From Hemibagrus wyckioides (lineage: Eukaryota > Chordata > Actinopteri > Siluriformes > Bagridae), in the NCBI RefSeq assembly GCF_019097595.1, contig NC_080715.1:10311573-10375572 (forward strand): a DNA stretch of 64,000 nucleotides, written 5' to 3'. Of this stretch, positions 1 to 16,130 are shown one piece after another. How positions within the stretch are numbered: position 1 is the stretch's first letter; every line of letters starts with the position of its first letter. Position numbers and translations under genes: made by a program. Under the pieces are notes generated by a model. It made no database searches, was not told where the DNA came from, and saw only the letters and a list, made by a program, of their open reading frames with translations.

Positions 1-289
1 CTCATGTTTATCATTGAATTTCTTGTCATGTTCCACTACACATGGGTAATTAATGGCGAATATGAAATTAGACACTCAGGGCTCTATAGTTCTGGAAGCA
101 TTTCTGTTTTTCCCTAGACTACTAGGGAATATGTTTATATCTTTAAAGTAAATGGTGATAATCGTGAACCACTTGGGGACTATCATGCCGTCGCCTCATT
201 CAGCTTTTGGCTGAAAGAAATTGGCGCTATGTCAATAACTCAGAAACTACACTGGCCAAGTAGTTACTCAAGAGCTGTTGGTTGCACAA

Positions 290-585
290 TTCTTCATGAC
301 TATAAACTGTTGAAGAAAGGACATTATCAACATTGACATTATTTACTGTCACCCAAATGAGGATGAATTTCCTACTGAGCCTGGTTCCTCTCAAGGTTTC
401 TTCCTCATGTCATCTCAGGGAGTTTTTCCTTGCCACCATCACCTCAGGCTTGCTTATTAGGGATAAATGTTAGGGATAAATAGTAACTTAACCTTTTCTA
501 TGTTTCTATACTTCTGTAAAGCTGCTTTGAGAAAATGTCCAGGATTAAAAGTGCTATACAAATACATTGAATTGAATTGAACTGA
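290..585 (+). repeat. Dispersed teleost repeat with GAATT-type tail, copy 1
   Basis: The sequence matches a repeat I know from many fish genomes: a 'ggttcctctcaaggtttctt' block, 'gggagtttttccttgccacc', then 'gtaaagctgctttgagaaaa' and a tail of AATTG units. The class (SINE or LINE 3' tail) is not certain. A second partial copy is at 1955-2057. Confidence 0.6.
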
Positions 586-1030
586 ACTAATATCAAACCT
601 ATTTGAAGGCCATATTAACCTTTTTTCAGAAACCATTTACATTTACAATACGCTTAATTAATCATATATAATAAATAAAGAAAAGACGACAATGTATCTC
701 TTACAGAAAACGTCACCATATTAAAAATCATACATTTTTGTTATTACAAAATTGTATATTTACTGTATGTAGAACCTCTGACATACATGTCCTTGTGTAG
801 GTTTTTACTCTAGCATTGATTTTAAAATAAAGCGACTTTTGCAATAAAACAATAACAATATTAACAATTAGAAATAAAACGTAGTATATAATAAGTAAAA
901 TATTAATCTAAACATTACAGCAGGGACATATAATAGTAGAATAGCTTGCATATATATTGTGGAATATGTTGTATTCTGTGATATTCTTAAAATGAAAACC
1001 TTAGACGTATCAACACAAACAGCAAACTAG

Positions 1031-1036
<6 letters not shown>

Positions 1037-1070
<34 letters not shown>
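1037..1070. repeat. (GA)n microsatellite
   Basis: Pure GA dinucleotide array of 17 units; a second GA array is at 1643-1678. Confidence 0.95.
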
Positions 1071-1076
<6 letters not shown>

Positions 1077-1637
1077 TTGACTCTAACATTGCTCAACAGA
1101 CTGTCTTACAGCATATCCAGGCTCAGGGCCTTCCCCAATGGATGGAATCCACAAATCCCACATTTGAAAAGAAGAAAGAGAAAATAAATGTGGATTAGGG
1201 TGGATCACTCTATCCCTCTTTCTCTTCCTCGTTTGTCACTTTTTCTCTTTTTCCTCTTATACAACAGATTAAACACATGAACAGATTAAAGAAGCCTTGA
1301 ACTCCGAGCATAGATAATTGATTTTTGTCGTAATTGAAGTGACGACGGCTCATTTGAGAGACGGAAAGATTTACTGGCTGAATGCTGCTGTTGTTTTTCT
1401 GGAAGAGGAGAACAAATCCCTCCAAGTCGAGCACTTCCGGGTCTCCAGAGAAGCTGCTGGAATCCACTTTAGAGTCTGACAATACTGCTGTGAGGAGTTA
1501 CGCAACTACAGAGACACGGGATGGGAAGCACACACAGTGCTGCTAATAATCCAAGCAAGTAAAGAGGATTTTTTTTCCCCTCTCTGATGAAGAGGGAAAA
1601 GATGAAAGTCGTTCAGAACAGAAAAGACATTTTATGT

Positions 1638-1642
<5 letters not shown>

Positions 1643-1678
<36 letters not shown>
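1643..1678. repeat. (GA)n microsatellite
   Basis: GA array of about 18 units. Confidence 0.95.
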
Positions 1679-1680
<2 letters not shown>

Positions 1681-1954
1681 GGTTTGGGATAAAAAGATAT
1701 CACAATAAATTTGCACAAATGCAAACTAGCAAAGAAGAACCAGGTATTTTCTATTAAGTATTAAGAATTAAGTTTTAAGAAATGATTCCATGATTACATT
1801 GTCCATTTTTTTGGTACATTTTCAACACTAAAAGTAAGAAAACATGTATTTAAACATTATAAACATTTTTGTAGACTTAGCAAATATGCAAACTATGGTT
1901 GTGTAATATTAAATATAAGTCTTATATTAATCTTGAACTTTTCTGTCTAATATT

Positions 1955-2057
1955 AATTTTGAGTTTTTGTACTATGTTTTCTATGTTCTGTAAAGTCGCT
2001 TGAGACAATGTTCATTGTTAAAAAATAAAAAATAAAATTGAATTGAATTGAATTGTA
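1955..2057 (+). repeat. Dispersed teleost repeat with GAATT-type tail, copy 2 (3' end only)
   Basis: The segment carries 'ctgtaaagtcgcttgagaca', a 'tgttcattgttaaaa' block and an AATTG tail. It matches the last ~100 bp of the copy at 290-585, so it is a 5'-truncated copy of the same family. Confidence 0.6.
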
Positions 2058-2253
2058 ACGGTCTGAGGACATTAAGGAGGTTTCACTGATTTACTTAAAA
2101 TGTACTTTTTAAAAATATTTATTTAATTCCAGGCTAATTTTTTTACATTACAAAAAGTTAGGTATGGTCCAGTGTCTCTTGCTCTGCCTCAATCACAATG
2201 GTGATGTTCACTTTTTCTACGAATCCTCACTAAGGACAGATCATAAACTCTCA

Positions 2254-2416
2254 AACACACACACACACACACACACACACAACTACTATACTGCTAACTG
2301 CTTCAGCTGGAAAAGTATCTTTAACTGTTCCACCATGTGTACACATCAATTATACCTACACACACACACACATACACATGGAAATCCAAACACACACACA
2401 CACACACACACACACA
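2254..2416. repeat. Cluster of three (CA)n arrays
   Basis: CA arrays at 2254-2281, 2357-2371 and 2389-2416. They create Thr-His repeat frames that are not genes. Confidence 0.95.
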
Positions 2417-2419
2417 AAC

Positions 2420-3180
2420 CAGTCATCCATTTCACTGTCACATGACTTGAGGGGACAGTGCACATTAATAAATTCATTTCATTATTATGCATGGCTTCAT
2501 ATTCTGTATGATGGATTTAAGAAAACACAAATCATGCATTTTCTACGGAGGACAAACAAAGATGTGTGACAACACCGAAATAAGAGATGATCAATCACAT
2601 GCTAATTTATTTACCTCCCCCTCTCCAAACCAGTGTCTGATATGATGAATCACAAATATGCACGCCACATGCATATATGCTTATAGTAACCCAAACATGC
2701 TCTGGGTCTAAAATAACCCAATAAAGCAGATACTATAGTGATGCTCACTGGATGTAGTGAAGGAGGTTTTCAAACGTTTTTTTGGAACTTGAGAAGTTTA
2801 CAGAATATGTTTGTCTGTCATATGTACGTAAAAGATACAGTAAATAGATGGAGATGAACACAATCATATCTGAATCTAGTACAGTGTGCATGCTGCAGTT
2901 AGTAAAGCTGGGCAAGAACCTACTTTAAATAGAGTCTTTATTGATCAACACTAATGCAAAACTATGCAAACACCACTATAAGGTCACTTGAAATGATCCC
3001 TAATGTATTTCCCAAACCTAATTAACTCTAATCAATTGGGTGCCAATTAACTGGTTCATACCCAGCATGCACTGGTTCAGTCTAGATGGCTCTTTAACAT
3101 GTACCTTGATTTAATGCGCTCTTAACATGTGAAAGTATTTATATACACGAAAGTATTTATATACATAGACCAAACTCTAT
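2420..3180. other. Intergenic, nothing recognised
   Basis: A/T-rich unique sequence; no exon, RNA gene or known repeat seen. The same is true of 586-1036, 1071-1640 and 3205-4384 apart from the telomere-like bit at 3902. Confidence 0.5.
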
Positions 3181-3204
3181 GTGTGTGTGTGTGTGTGTGT
3201 GTGT
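3181..3204. repeat. (GT)n microsatellite
   Basis: GT array of 12 units. Confidence 0.95.
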
Positions 3205-3901
3205 TGGGGTGGGTGTATGTGCTAAATATCCCTACAAAAATTGGAATATGTGTCAGTTTTTACCTAGTAGGAGTAAAGATAAGAAAAGAAAGAAGAAGTC
3301 CAAATATTTCATATATTAATTACTGGGGATAAGCTTAGTGTTAGGTTTAGTTAACCGAGTCAGTGGAAGGACCAACCTGTGTGCCAGTGTAAACAAGAGA
3401 TGATGGGAATAAATATTGTCGAATAACAATATGATTCCTTATAAAGAAACAAATTGTTCCTTATTAGAGTTTAACATTCTAATAGTAATCCCTGCACTTT
3501 CAGCATATTGACTCTCCTGCAAGACAGAATGACGATCCTTACTGAACACAGTATTACTGCAATGTTTAACATACACACAAGTAGTGCATTCATTCAGCAT
3601 CAGCTAAATTTAAACTTGTGACTGATATGGTGCTGTTTTCAATACCTGCTGATTTATATGGATATGAATACCTTGCCTGCTACCGTTTGGCACCCTGACA
3701 TCGTATCCTCTGTATTTTTTTTATTTCTATAGGAACATATTACTTGAGTAATAAATGGTGTGTCCCATGAGGTGGTTTTTGTTTTTAAAAATACTTAATA
3801 GAGTTCACAAGATCTCCCATGACCACAAGCATTTTCTCCTCTCGTGGCATGAAAATAGTCAAAATAGTTTAAATAGAAAAATAGATAGTTAATTTACCAA
3901 G

Positions 3902-3925
3902 CGTTAGGGTTAGGTTTAGGGTTAG
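3902..3925. repeat. Short interstitial telomere-like repeat
   Basis: Three to four imperfect TTAGGG units ('gttagggttaggtttagggt'). Short, may be chance or a tiny repair-derived insertion. Confidence 0.5.
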
Positions 3926-4384
3926 AGCTGCTCTAGGGTTATTAGGTGTGTTTCAATGCAGACATGGTGTCTCTTTGGGCATCAGTTTTAGCTCATTAAT
4001 GCCCATGCTGGATTCTTTTTTCATTTCTGGTACAGTGTGTTGTCACCGAAATAATTTTCAGACTCATTGTTCCCCTGAAAATGCACTATATTACATAGTT
4101 TAATACTATAGTCCTTAAAAAATTCTTGGGAGAGGGCATTCCCTAGGGGGCTGTGACCGCTACCTTTCATTAAAGAAAAAAAAAAAAGAGGTGGCTGAGA
4201 AAGGGTGCAGCAAACACTAAATTCATTTAGGTTTTATAGCGGAATAAAAAGGACAAGCTAGAAAAATGTCAGGCAATTAAACCTAACCAACAATGGTGTT
4301 TATATTCTAGACTGACATTGAAAGGATCCGATTTTTCCACTTTTCTCAAATGTGCACAATTTGACAGAGAGAGAGAGAGAAAAG

Positions 4385-4632
4385 TAAGAAGATGAGGGTG
4401 AAAGAAATCACACACCCAGGATATATTGCCCGAAGACACGAGTATGCGAGAAGTCCGAATATTCCACTGGATTCATCACTAATGTTTCTGCCAATTACAA
4501 GGCATGCCATGCCACTGATTAATGAATATTCAATGTTGAGTGATGTGCAGACTCAGGGCAGCCCAGAGCCTCTGTCCCCATTTTACTGTCTCATCAAGCC
4601 ACAGGAGTGGACACCTTCATCATCCCGCTGAA
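4385..4632. other. Candidate conserved non-coding element
   Basis: Mixed composition, no simple repeat, with homeodomain-type ATTA cores around 'ccactgattaatgaatattc'. An open frame (4392-4631) exists but resembles no family I know. The idea of conservation is inference. Confidence 0.25.
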
Positions 4633-5040
4633 GAGCTTGTCAGCCGTAAGACAAGCCGCTTCATAGGGTTGAACTAGTTAAATATGTGTTATATGAAGGT
4701 GTGTTAAAGTGATGGAATACTCCCCTGATCCAGAGAGCAAGCATTAAAGCATATTAAGTAGACATTTAGGCTTGTAAAGGAGGAGCCTTAAATTGGAAAG
4801 AAGACATAGGGGTAGTGCCTAGAAAGAGAATGAGGTCTGGGACTGTGCAGCATTAAAACAGAGAGCTGGGCCTGATTAATCTGAAATTATATCATGTAAT
4901 CAGCAAAATGTGGCTGAGGGATAGTGGAGAAATTTTATCAACCATAAATCAAGAACAATTACGTCATACTGTATAGGTAGAAAGGCTTCCAGTATTGTAT
5001 AGGTAGGAAGGTTTCCAGTTTAAAAAAAATAAAGAAATAA

Positions 5041-5044
5041 TATG

Positions 5045-5109
<65 letters not shown>
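5041..5109. repeat. (TA)n array
   Basis: About 68 bp of TA, interrupted near the start by two TATGTATA variants. It abuts the Tc1-like fragment at 5130. Confidence 0.95.
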
Positions 5110-5129
5110 TGTACATGAGATCTTCATAA

Positions 5130-5490
5130 TATGTCACTTCATTTGAGCAGGTTTCACCATCTTATCATGGGCCAGCCTTCGCTCCCCACGTGCATCAATG
5201 AGCCTTGGCCGCCCGTGACCCTGTCACCAGTTCACCACTGTTCCTTCCTTGGACCACTTTTGATAGATACTGACCACTGCAGCTGCAGTTGTGGAGATGC
5301 TCTGATCCAGTCGTCTAGCCATCACAATTTGGCCCTTCTCAAACTTGCTCAAATCCTTACTCTTGCCCATTTTTCCTGCTTCTAACACATCAACTTTGAG
5401 GACAAAATGTTCACTTGCTGCCTACTATATCCCACCCACTAACAGATAATCAGCATAATTCACTTTACATGTCAGTGGTCATATATATTC
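5130..5490 (-). mobile_element. Tc1-like transposon family A, 5' fragment
   Basis: Read on the minus strand, this contains the family-A 5' region: GTGGGATATA...GGCAGCAAGTGAACATTTTG, the GATGTGTTAGAAGCAGGAAA block, and the start of the transposase helix-turn-helix (VTGGQGSL/GRPR-type). It is largely colinear with 50884-51200. The fragment is cut near 5165, and the TIR at the 5' end is partly decayed near 5470-5490. Confidence 0.75.
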
Positions 5491-5684
5491 TGGAGCCAGT
5501 CTATAATTTTGATTCATCAGTGAACTCTGTAATTAACACATAAACTACAGGCAGGAAAAAGAACCAGAAAACACAATATGTACACACGAAATGTACAAAC
5601 CTATGGGGACAAATGAGACCAAACAGTGAAAACATTAGGGTAATCTGAAGTTTAACAACAGTGTGAAGGACCAGCAAAAAAGTA

Positions 5685-5746
5685 GAAAAGAAAAGAAAAG
5701 AAAAGAAAAGAAAAGAAAAGAAAAGAAAAGAAAAGAAAAGAAAAAA
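5685..5746. repeat. (AAAAG)n microsatellite
   Basis: Twelve units of AAAAG. Confidence 0.95.
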
Positions 5747-5749
5747 CAC

Positions 5750-7318
5750 ACATACGGGTCTCCTGAGTGATGCACTAGAAAAGAATTTGCCCTATTGTCC
5801 AAAAAAAGTGAGTTTGAATCCAGATAATGTCACATCCGTCCATGATGGACCAAAATTCGCCATGCTCTCTTTGTGGCAGGGACAGCTTTACTTGTCAGTC
5901 ATGGCAACACAAGCCAATTGTGGGTGCCTGTGAGCTCATATATGCAGAAGATAGTAAATAGCACTTTCCTCCTAGTGTGTTACATCGCTCTCTGACACAG
6001 CATTAGCTAGATGGTGGGTCGGAAATAACTAAATGAGGGAGTTGCTGTCAATGAATAGGATTTAAGCAATTCATAAACAATCAATTAATAAGAAATAATC
6101 ATATTTCATCAAGAAAATCAGCAACTGAGCAAAATCTGCAATACTCAGTTAAAACCTACACTATACATAATTTGAGCCAGACACATACGAACACTATATG
6201 AGACTTCAATTCAACATGTTATGGGTTTACCTAACTCAGTATATCAGTGCTTCATCTGAGTGTAATCATTTCAGGCTAAACCTAACTTGATAAAGCAATT
6301 GATCAGTTGGTTAAGGGTCTTACTAAAGGACACAACCATGGCAGCTTGCTGTTGCTGGTATTTAAACTTATAACCTGCCAAACTGTGAGGTAAAGCTTTA
6401 GTCCTTACTCTGAGTTTATTGAATGTTGGCTGTTGTATATCAGTAAAGGAAAGTAATGATAATCATGAGAACTACTATGCACCCCATTAACTCATGCTAA
6501 TTCTAACTAAATCACCACACACTGTGCTATAGGTTCATATAAGAGCTCATATATGATTTCTTACAAGCGGAAATTAAACACCTGTACATTTGTAAATAGT
6601 GTGATGGCTCTCTGTGGACTCATAAACAGTAATGAGATGAACTGGTAATGTTTGTGCAAGCTAATCACCTAATTGTGCTAAGTAATTCTCAGTGCAAAGG
6701 AGGAGGTTAATGAACCATTAAAGCACAGGGCTCCAGTCTGGGTCCTGGAGAGCTCCTTGTCCAGAACATTATTTTTTTTGGTATTTAATTTTGTTAATTT
6801 TTTTTTCCCACCTGATTTGAATACTGAGTTCAGGTGAATAGCAGCTTTGCATTTACCTCCACACTCGAGTGAGTGGAGCTGTCCAGGGTGCTGAAACATT
6901 TTCAGATAAGAATAAAGTGCTCCTTTTCAGGTTTACAAGTTCTCATACTATGCACAAAACTTCAGTCTAGCATACTACATAGTATATACTGTATAGGAAA
7001 ACATGATGCTGTCTGAACCCAAGCCAGTCGTAGAAAGAAATATTTAGATATAATGTATGTTTTCCATTTTAAATTATTTAAAAAATGAAGGCAATGCAAC
7101 AATTAAAATGCTAAAACAGAGTAAAAGGAAATTGCTACAGCAATCACTGGGGGGGGGGATAATTCCATTACTTCAATGTTTTCAGTGGCGAAAAACATCT
7201 AATAATAATACATGCAAGGTATCCTGAAATCCTTAGTGACGCCCCTTTATTGTGCTCACGGTAAAAGAAAGGAGACAGTATGCAGACAGTAAAAACAGTA
7301 ATAACCCTCTAACCTACA
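5750..7318. other. Intergenic, nothing recognised
   Basis: A/T-rich unique sequence. 5760-5950 ('gtctcctgagtgatgcacta', 'tgccctattgtcc') may be an old dispersed repeat, not identified. No gene. Confidence 0.45.
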
Positions 7319-7345
7319 CACGCACACACACACACACACACACAC
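7319..7345. repeat. (CA)n microsatellite
   Basis: CA array of about 13 units, next to the candidate conserved stretch at 7365-7600. Confidence 0.95.
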
Positions 7346-7364
7346 TCATTAGCCTCACCACTCC

Positions 7365-7600
7365 CTTTAACACGCCATAATTAGGAAATAACTTTGGTCC
7401 GATTTGATTGCTCTTCATTTGCTCCCTCCCCAATGAGTAGTGATTAAATTATGCATATAAATAAGGCACTTACTAATTAAACGAGCCAATGGGCAATTAT
7501 TATTCAATTGTATGTAATTTCTCCTCATTTAAAAGGTAAATGAAAGCTGAGTGTAGTAATACAGCATTCCTATATAAAAGCCTATTAAAACTTGAGAACC
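7365..7600. other. Candidate conserved non-coding element upstream of nr4a2
   Basis: Repeat-free A/T-rich sequence dense in homeodomain- and POU-like cores ('ccataattaggaaataactt', 'gattaaattatgcatataaa', 'cttactaattaaacgagcca'). It looks like a developmental enhancer 1.8 kb upstream of the proposed TSS. Confidence 0.4.
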
Positions 7601-8079
7601 AGCTGATTACTGTACCTGTAATTGTGATTTAGTAACTGGACGTGCCCTAACTAAACAACACACAATGTTAGATGTCAGTACTTTTAGTATAAATCGTGTT
7701 TAAGGTTTAGAATGAACGTGTGTTGTGTAAAATGACAGGAAAAGCCAGTTTGTGTTGGGTGGGTGGTGAACAATGCTGTCCTCTAGAGGAGAGTGTAACA
7801 CCCCCCCTCCCCTTTTTCAGAGAGCGCAAAGCTTCAAGATACAGCTGTTACACTGTAAACGTGCCACAGAACAGCCACTCTTTCAGGAAACCTCAGAGGA
7901 TTAGTGCTCATGAAGATAATCAATGAATTTCAATGCATACAAGAAAAGAATAAATATATAAATAAATGACGGGGTCTCCTCCATGGCGCAGCCTATGAAT
8001 AGCCTCGGGTCTTAAGTCAATCAGAACATATTGCCATGGTATTATTCCCGCCTCTGTGTGAGCAGTGGTAGGGTCAGAA

Positions 8080-8215
8080 GCCAAATATAGAATGGGCTAC
8101 GCTAGAAATAGGCTGTGTGGACTTAGAACTTGTGGCTAGGTGCAGTGTATGACATAAAGGAGTCTATTCCTGGCCCGTTGTGATGCATACGTCAAGGCGC
8201 TGATTTCTGCGTCAG
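8080..8215 (+). promoter_or_regulatory. Upstream CRE/CArG/MEF2-like cluster
   Basis: This patch holds a near-CArG CCAAATATAG (8081-8090), a near-MEF2 CTAGAAATAG (8102-8111), TACGTCA (8188-8194) and TGCGTCA (8208-8214). It lies about 1.1 kb upstream of the proposed TSS in unusually CpG-rich sequence (about 7980-8480). It could be an upstream enhancer or an alternative promoter. Confidence 0.4.
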
Positions 8216-8721
8216 ACTCGTGTTTGTCGCCTCCTGTCGCATCTCTCTCTTTTTTTTCCAGTTAAATTGGTTCGGCAGTGACGACCAACCCCGGCGTTAA
8301 TGAGCCCTTCCCCCACCTGCTCAGGACTCACCCAGCTGCTAAATATCGCTGTAGAGTCGAATATGAAGAGGCGCAGAGCCGAGCCACGGGTCTGGGGGCT
8401 GTGTTTACGGAGGCACAGGGAAGTTAAACGGGATTTGTAAAAAGGTTTGAGGCAGATGTACAGGACGAATAGCCCCGCCCATTACTCTTGTACCGGAGGT
8501 AGACTTTGACACCTGAATCTAATGCGTTGATATTAATGAGGCCTAATGATTTATCTTTTTTTTTTTTTTTTCACTTATTTTGTTTTTACATTTAACAAAT
8601 GTTTTGCATTAACGTAATCTAATCCAGTGGTTGGGTTTGTGTCTGCAAAATAAAATGAAAAAACAACAACGACAAAAGACATGTGAAATTAAATAGATGA
8701 TTGTAATCACTTCCTATACAA

Positions 8722-8742
8722 AATAATAATAATAACAATAAC

Positions 8743-8779
<37 letters not shown>

Positions 8780-8841
8780 AAAATAAAATGAGAAATAAAC
8801 ATATATACAGAATATATAAGATAGATAGCTAGATAGATAGC

Positions 8842-8929
<88 letters not shown>

Positions 8930-9073
8930 AAAAACAGGAAATATAAAACATCTGAGTAGCAATAAAATCGTATGTATGTATGTATGTATGTTTGTTTGTT
9001 TGTTTGTTTGTTTGTTTATTTATTTATCCATCCATCCATCCACCCATCCATCCCTCACTCACTCACTCACTCA
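8722..9073. repeat. Compound microsatellite just upstream of the nr4a2 promoter
   Basis: In order: AAT (8722-8772), GATA (8818-8929), GTAT (8970-8990), GTTT (8988-9018), ATTT, CATC and CACT (to 9073). It ends about 145 bp upstream of the first CCAAT box, so it should be length-variable between individuals. Confidence 0.95.
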
Positions 9074-9214
9074 GATGAAGTTGTCTCATAGGCAAAGGCC
9101 TATTGCAAGCATCAAAGCGACTTAATGAATTGGGGATCGTGAAACGCATTATAAAAACCACGCAGCAAACTCGGTCTCCGGTGGGTATTTCCTATCTGTC
9201 ACCCTTTCGCAAAA

Positions 9215-9325
9215 CTTGATTGGTGGTTGTCATTGGCGACGCGGGCGATGACGTGTCTAATTCCAGAGCACGTGGGTGGCGATGAGCGGCGCTCCCATAA
9301 ACAAAGACACATTGGCGCGGCGCGC
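9215..9325 (+). promoter_or_regulatory. Proposed nr4a2 proximal promoter
   Basis: Within 110 bp there are two inverted CCAAT boxes (ATTGG at 9219-9223 and 9232-9236), a CRE-like TGACGTGT (9249-9256), an E-box CACGTG (9269-9274) and a TATA-like CATAAA (9296-9301), followed by CpG-rich sequence. NR4A genes are cAMP/CREB-induced immediate-early genes (family knowledge), so the CRE-like site fits. The TSS near 9325 is inferred. Confidence 0.6.
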
Positions 9326-9507
9326 TAGTCTGGAGCGGAGCACCGCGGACGCCTCGCTTTTCTCCACCGTCTAACCGGCTTTACTTCTAGCTCGTACTGG
9401 ACATTTTCACACACGTATATACACATATATGTCTACATTTGTTTTTTTCCACAAGACCAGCCTGCGAGTGTATGGATACGATACAACTTTTCTGATGGTG
9501 ATTTAAG
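9325..9507 (+). other. nr4a2: Proposed nr4a2 5' UTR exon 1
   Basis: A GC-rich stretch just downstream of the promoter motifs ends at a good donor (AAG|GTATGT at 9505-9511). The start is inferred from a TATA-like CATAAA at 9296-9301. NR4A2 genes have 5' non-coding exons before the ATG-bearing exon (family knowledge). The exon contains upstream ATGs. One at 9429 opens a 25-codon reading frame that stops at 9504-9506, one base before the donor. Another, at 9472, opens a 7-codon frame. Confidence 0.55.
9429..9506 (+). other. Upstream ORF in nr4a2 exon 1
   Basis: The ATG at 9429 opens a 25-codon frame through the end of the proposed exon 1, with TAA at 9504-9506, one base before the splice donor. 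It is real as a reading frame, but its use depends on the unproven exon 1 TSS. A second, overlapping short frame runs 9472-9495. Confidence 0.35.
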
Positions 9508-10113
9508 GTATGTCATCGCTGTGTTTCTGCATGCGTTTTTCTCCGCGTCTTTTCTTTAAGCTGCCGCGTAGATGATCGCGCGAAGTGTTGGATACGCTTT
9601 TCACAAATCTGTGGACAGTATGTCGTTTTGAATGTCAAAGCGAGATGTGATAAGGATGCAGACGTGTCATTGCGCGCAGACACCAATGAGAGACACTTTC
9701 TCGAGTTTTTTGCTGGTTTACTGCAACGTGCAACAAACATGCAACAAACAAACTTTACCAAATGTCCCAATGCTGACTGACACATCCAGGGCTGAATTTG
9801 CCTGAATTAGTGTTCAGCTAAAGCTTATAATCTCGCAATATAGCGTGCAGCATTTATTTAAAGCATGAATGGAAACTGTATGGATATTGTGAGTGTCGTT
9901 TTAACTCTGGGAATTCTTCTCTGCGCGCACAATACAAAACTTGACCTCTCTCTCAGACTTACTGTATAAAGCGTTCTTACGGCTGCAGAGTGGGTTTGAA
10001 GTCGCGGAGTGTAATTAGCTCAATGTTGTCAGCGCTGATCTGTGACAGGTGTAACTTTCCACTCAAGTATACTGGCATTGCTCATCTGACTCAAAAGTTG
10101 TGTTTTACATCAG

Positions 10114-10222
10114 GGAGGTGATTCCAGCAACCGGACTGCTTTTCTTGAACCCTGCTTTGTTTTCGGAAGTTGACAGCATCGTGCATTTTGAGTGGCGACC
10201 AGGAAGAGTCCCACGGCTGAAG
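10114..10222 (+). other. nr4a2: Proposed nr4a2 5' UTR exon 2
   Basis: A 109-bp segment starts after an acceptor (TTTTACATCAG) and ends at a donor (GAAG|GTACTG). It has no ATG, and its composition is exon-like between A/T-rich flanks. It fits the second non-coding exon of the NR4A2 gene model. This is inferred from splice signals only. Confidence 0.5.
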
Positions 10223-10526
10223 GTACTGGAATGTAATAAGAAAATCAGTTGGACAAAAAGTTGTATGAAAGGGCATTATGTGGAATGGAATTTATTTAGC
10301 CAACTGTACCATATGCTTTTCTGATTAAAGCATAAAACTAATATAGATTTATGTAAAATATAAAACTAAAACAAGGCTTGCGGCACACTGTAAAAGTTAA
10401 TTTAATGCCGGACATTTTGCTGTGCAATAATAGTAATAATAAAATTGATAATCTGTGCATATTTGTTAAAGTGTTGACCACTTATTTTGTACATGTATTT
10501 TTCTTTTTTACAATTATTTTGCAGCT

Positions 10527-14923
<4,397 letters not shown>

Positions 14924-15018
14924 ACAACAACAAAGAAAGAAAGAGACTTTTTTCCTCAAAAAGACCTCAACGAACTTCCATAGACTCCTTTTAAGAGTCA
15001 GAAAGCTACTGAAGTTTT

Positions 15019-15068
<50 letters not shown>

Positions 15069-15123
15069 TTAATTTCACGAATCAAAGACTTTAGCAGTCC
15101 ATGTTGGGATTTATAAGGAACGA

Positions 15124-15154
<31 letters not shown>

Positions 15155-16130
15155 CACACAAAGTCATGAGAGAGTTATGCATTTTCATTTGAACCCTCTT
15201 TGCAATTTTATGCTATTATATTAAACGACCCATAAAGATAAAGAAAGAGGGCTCAGTTCTGAAGTTACTCTTGGACTGCTGGTAACAAAATAAATCTCCA
15301 AAACATTACTCTGTTTATTGACTCCAAAACATTTTTAAATCATTGGGAAACACACATTAAATGTACTATAATAGTATTATACCACATACAGTGTCGCCGA
15401 AGTGTATAAAGAGGACATGTTTCTTTATTTCATTTTCTTTCTTTCTTTATTTCTTTCTTTCTTTTTTTAATAACTTGTGCCTGTGTATTTCTGTCAGGAT
15501 CAGAGAGGAGGCCACGCATGTTGTAGAGGACTATAGGCACTTGCTATCGAGGTGATGCTGTCTATATAAAACATGATTATTAATATTATTCCGGACACTA
15601 TGTAGTCTGCTAGATTTTATATATATTAAAAAAGAGAGAGCGCGCGCGAGAGAAAGAGAAAATTCGTAGTGGACACCTTTTATGTATAGAACATGTGGAG
15701 GAGGAGAAAAAACAATATTTAATCTGTATATAGGTAAAGAAAAAAAAAATCAGAAAGGACCCATAGTGTTTGTAAGACTGTCAGCCATTCCTTGTTTGTA
15801 TGTGTTGTATGTATTGTTGCTGTTTAATATAAATGTTTCTATATTTATGATTTTTGTTGCCAAGAGCTTAGAAGCATGGTGTAGTTTGGATGATTTCAGA
15901 AACATTCACATTGTCCTTGTTTGTTTATGTCAGATACGGTTATGATTTCGTTTCCCATCTGAGAAGTTACGTCATATGTATATGTACATATATACATATA
16001 TATATTCATATAGGTGTGTGCAGAGCATCACTGCCCTTTTCTATGGTGTAATTTCAATCCCAATCCGAATAAAACTCAACGCGGAAAGGAATATTTAATG
16101 TTTACAAATAAAACTTTTAAACATTTATTT
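14924..16130 (+). other. nr4a2: nr4a2 3' UTR (end uncertain)
   Basis: The stretch after the stop is A/T-rich, with an ATT array (15019-15069), a CA array (15124-15160) and AU-rich pieces such as ATTTATT that suit an unstable immediate-early mRNA. Candidate poly(A) signals AATAAA are at 16068-16073 and 16107-16112, with an earlier one near 15288. The segment 15660-15860 is not simple repeat and may be conserved 3' UTR. No second gene is seen here. Confidence 0.5.
15019..15160. repeat. (ATT)n and (CA)n arrays in nr4a2 3' UTR
   Basis: ATT array 15019-15069 and CA array 15124-15160, both 100-240 bp past the stop codon and therefore probably transcribed. Confidence 0.95.

Noticed and set aside
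3902..3925. Telomere-like repeat as an ancient chromosome fusion mark
   Set aside because: Only three or four imperfect units; too short to support a fusion.
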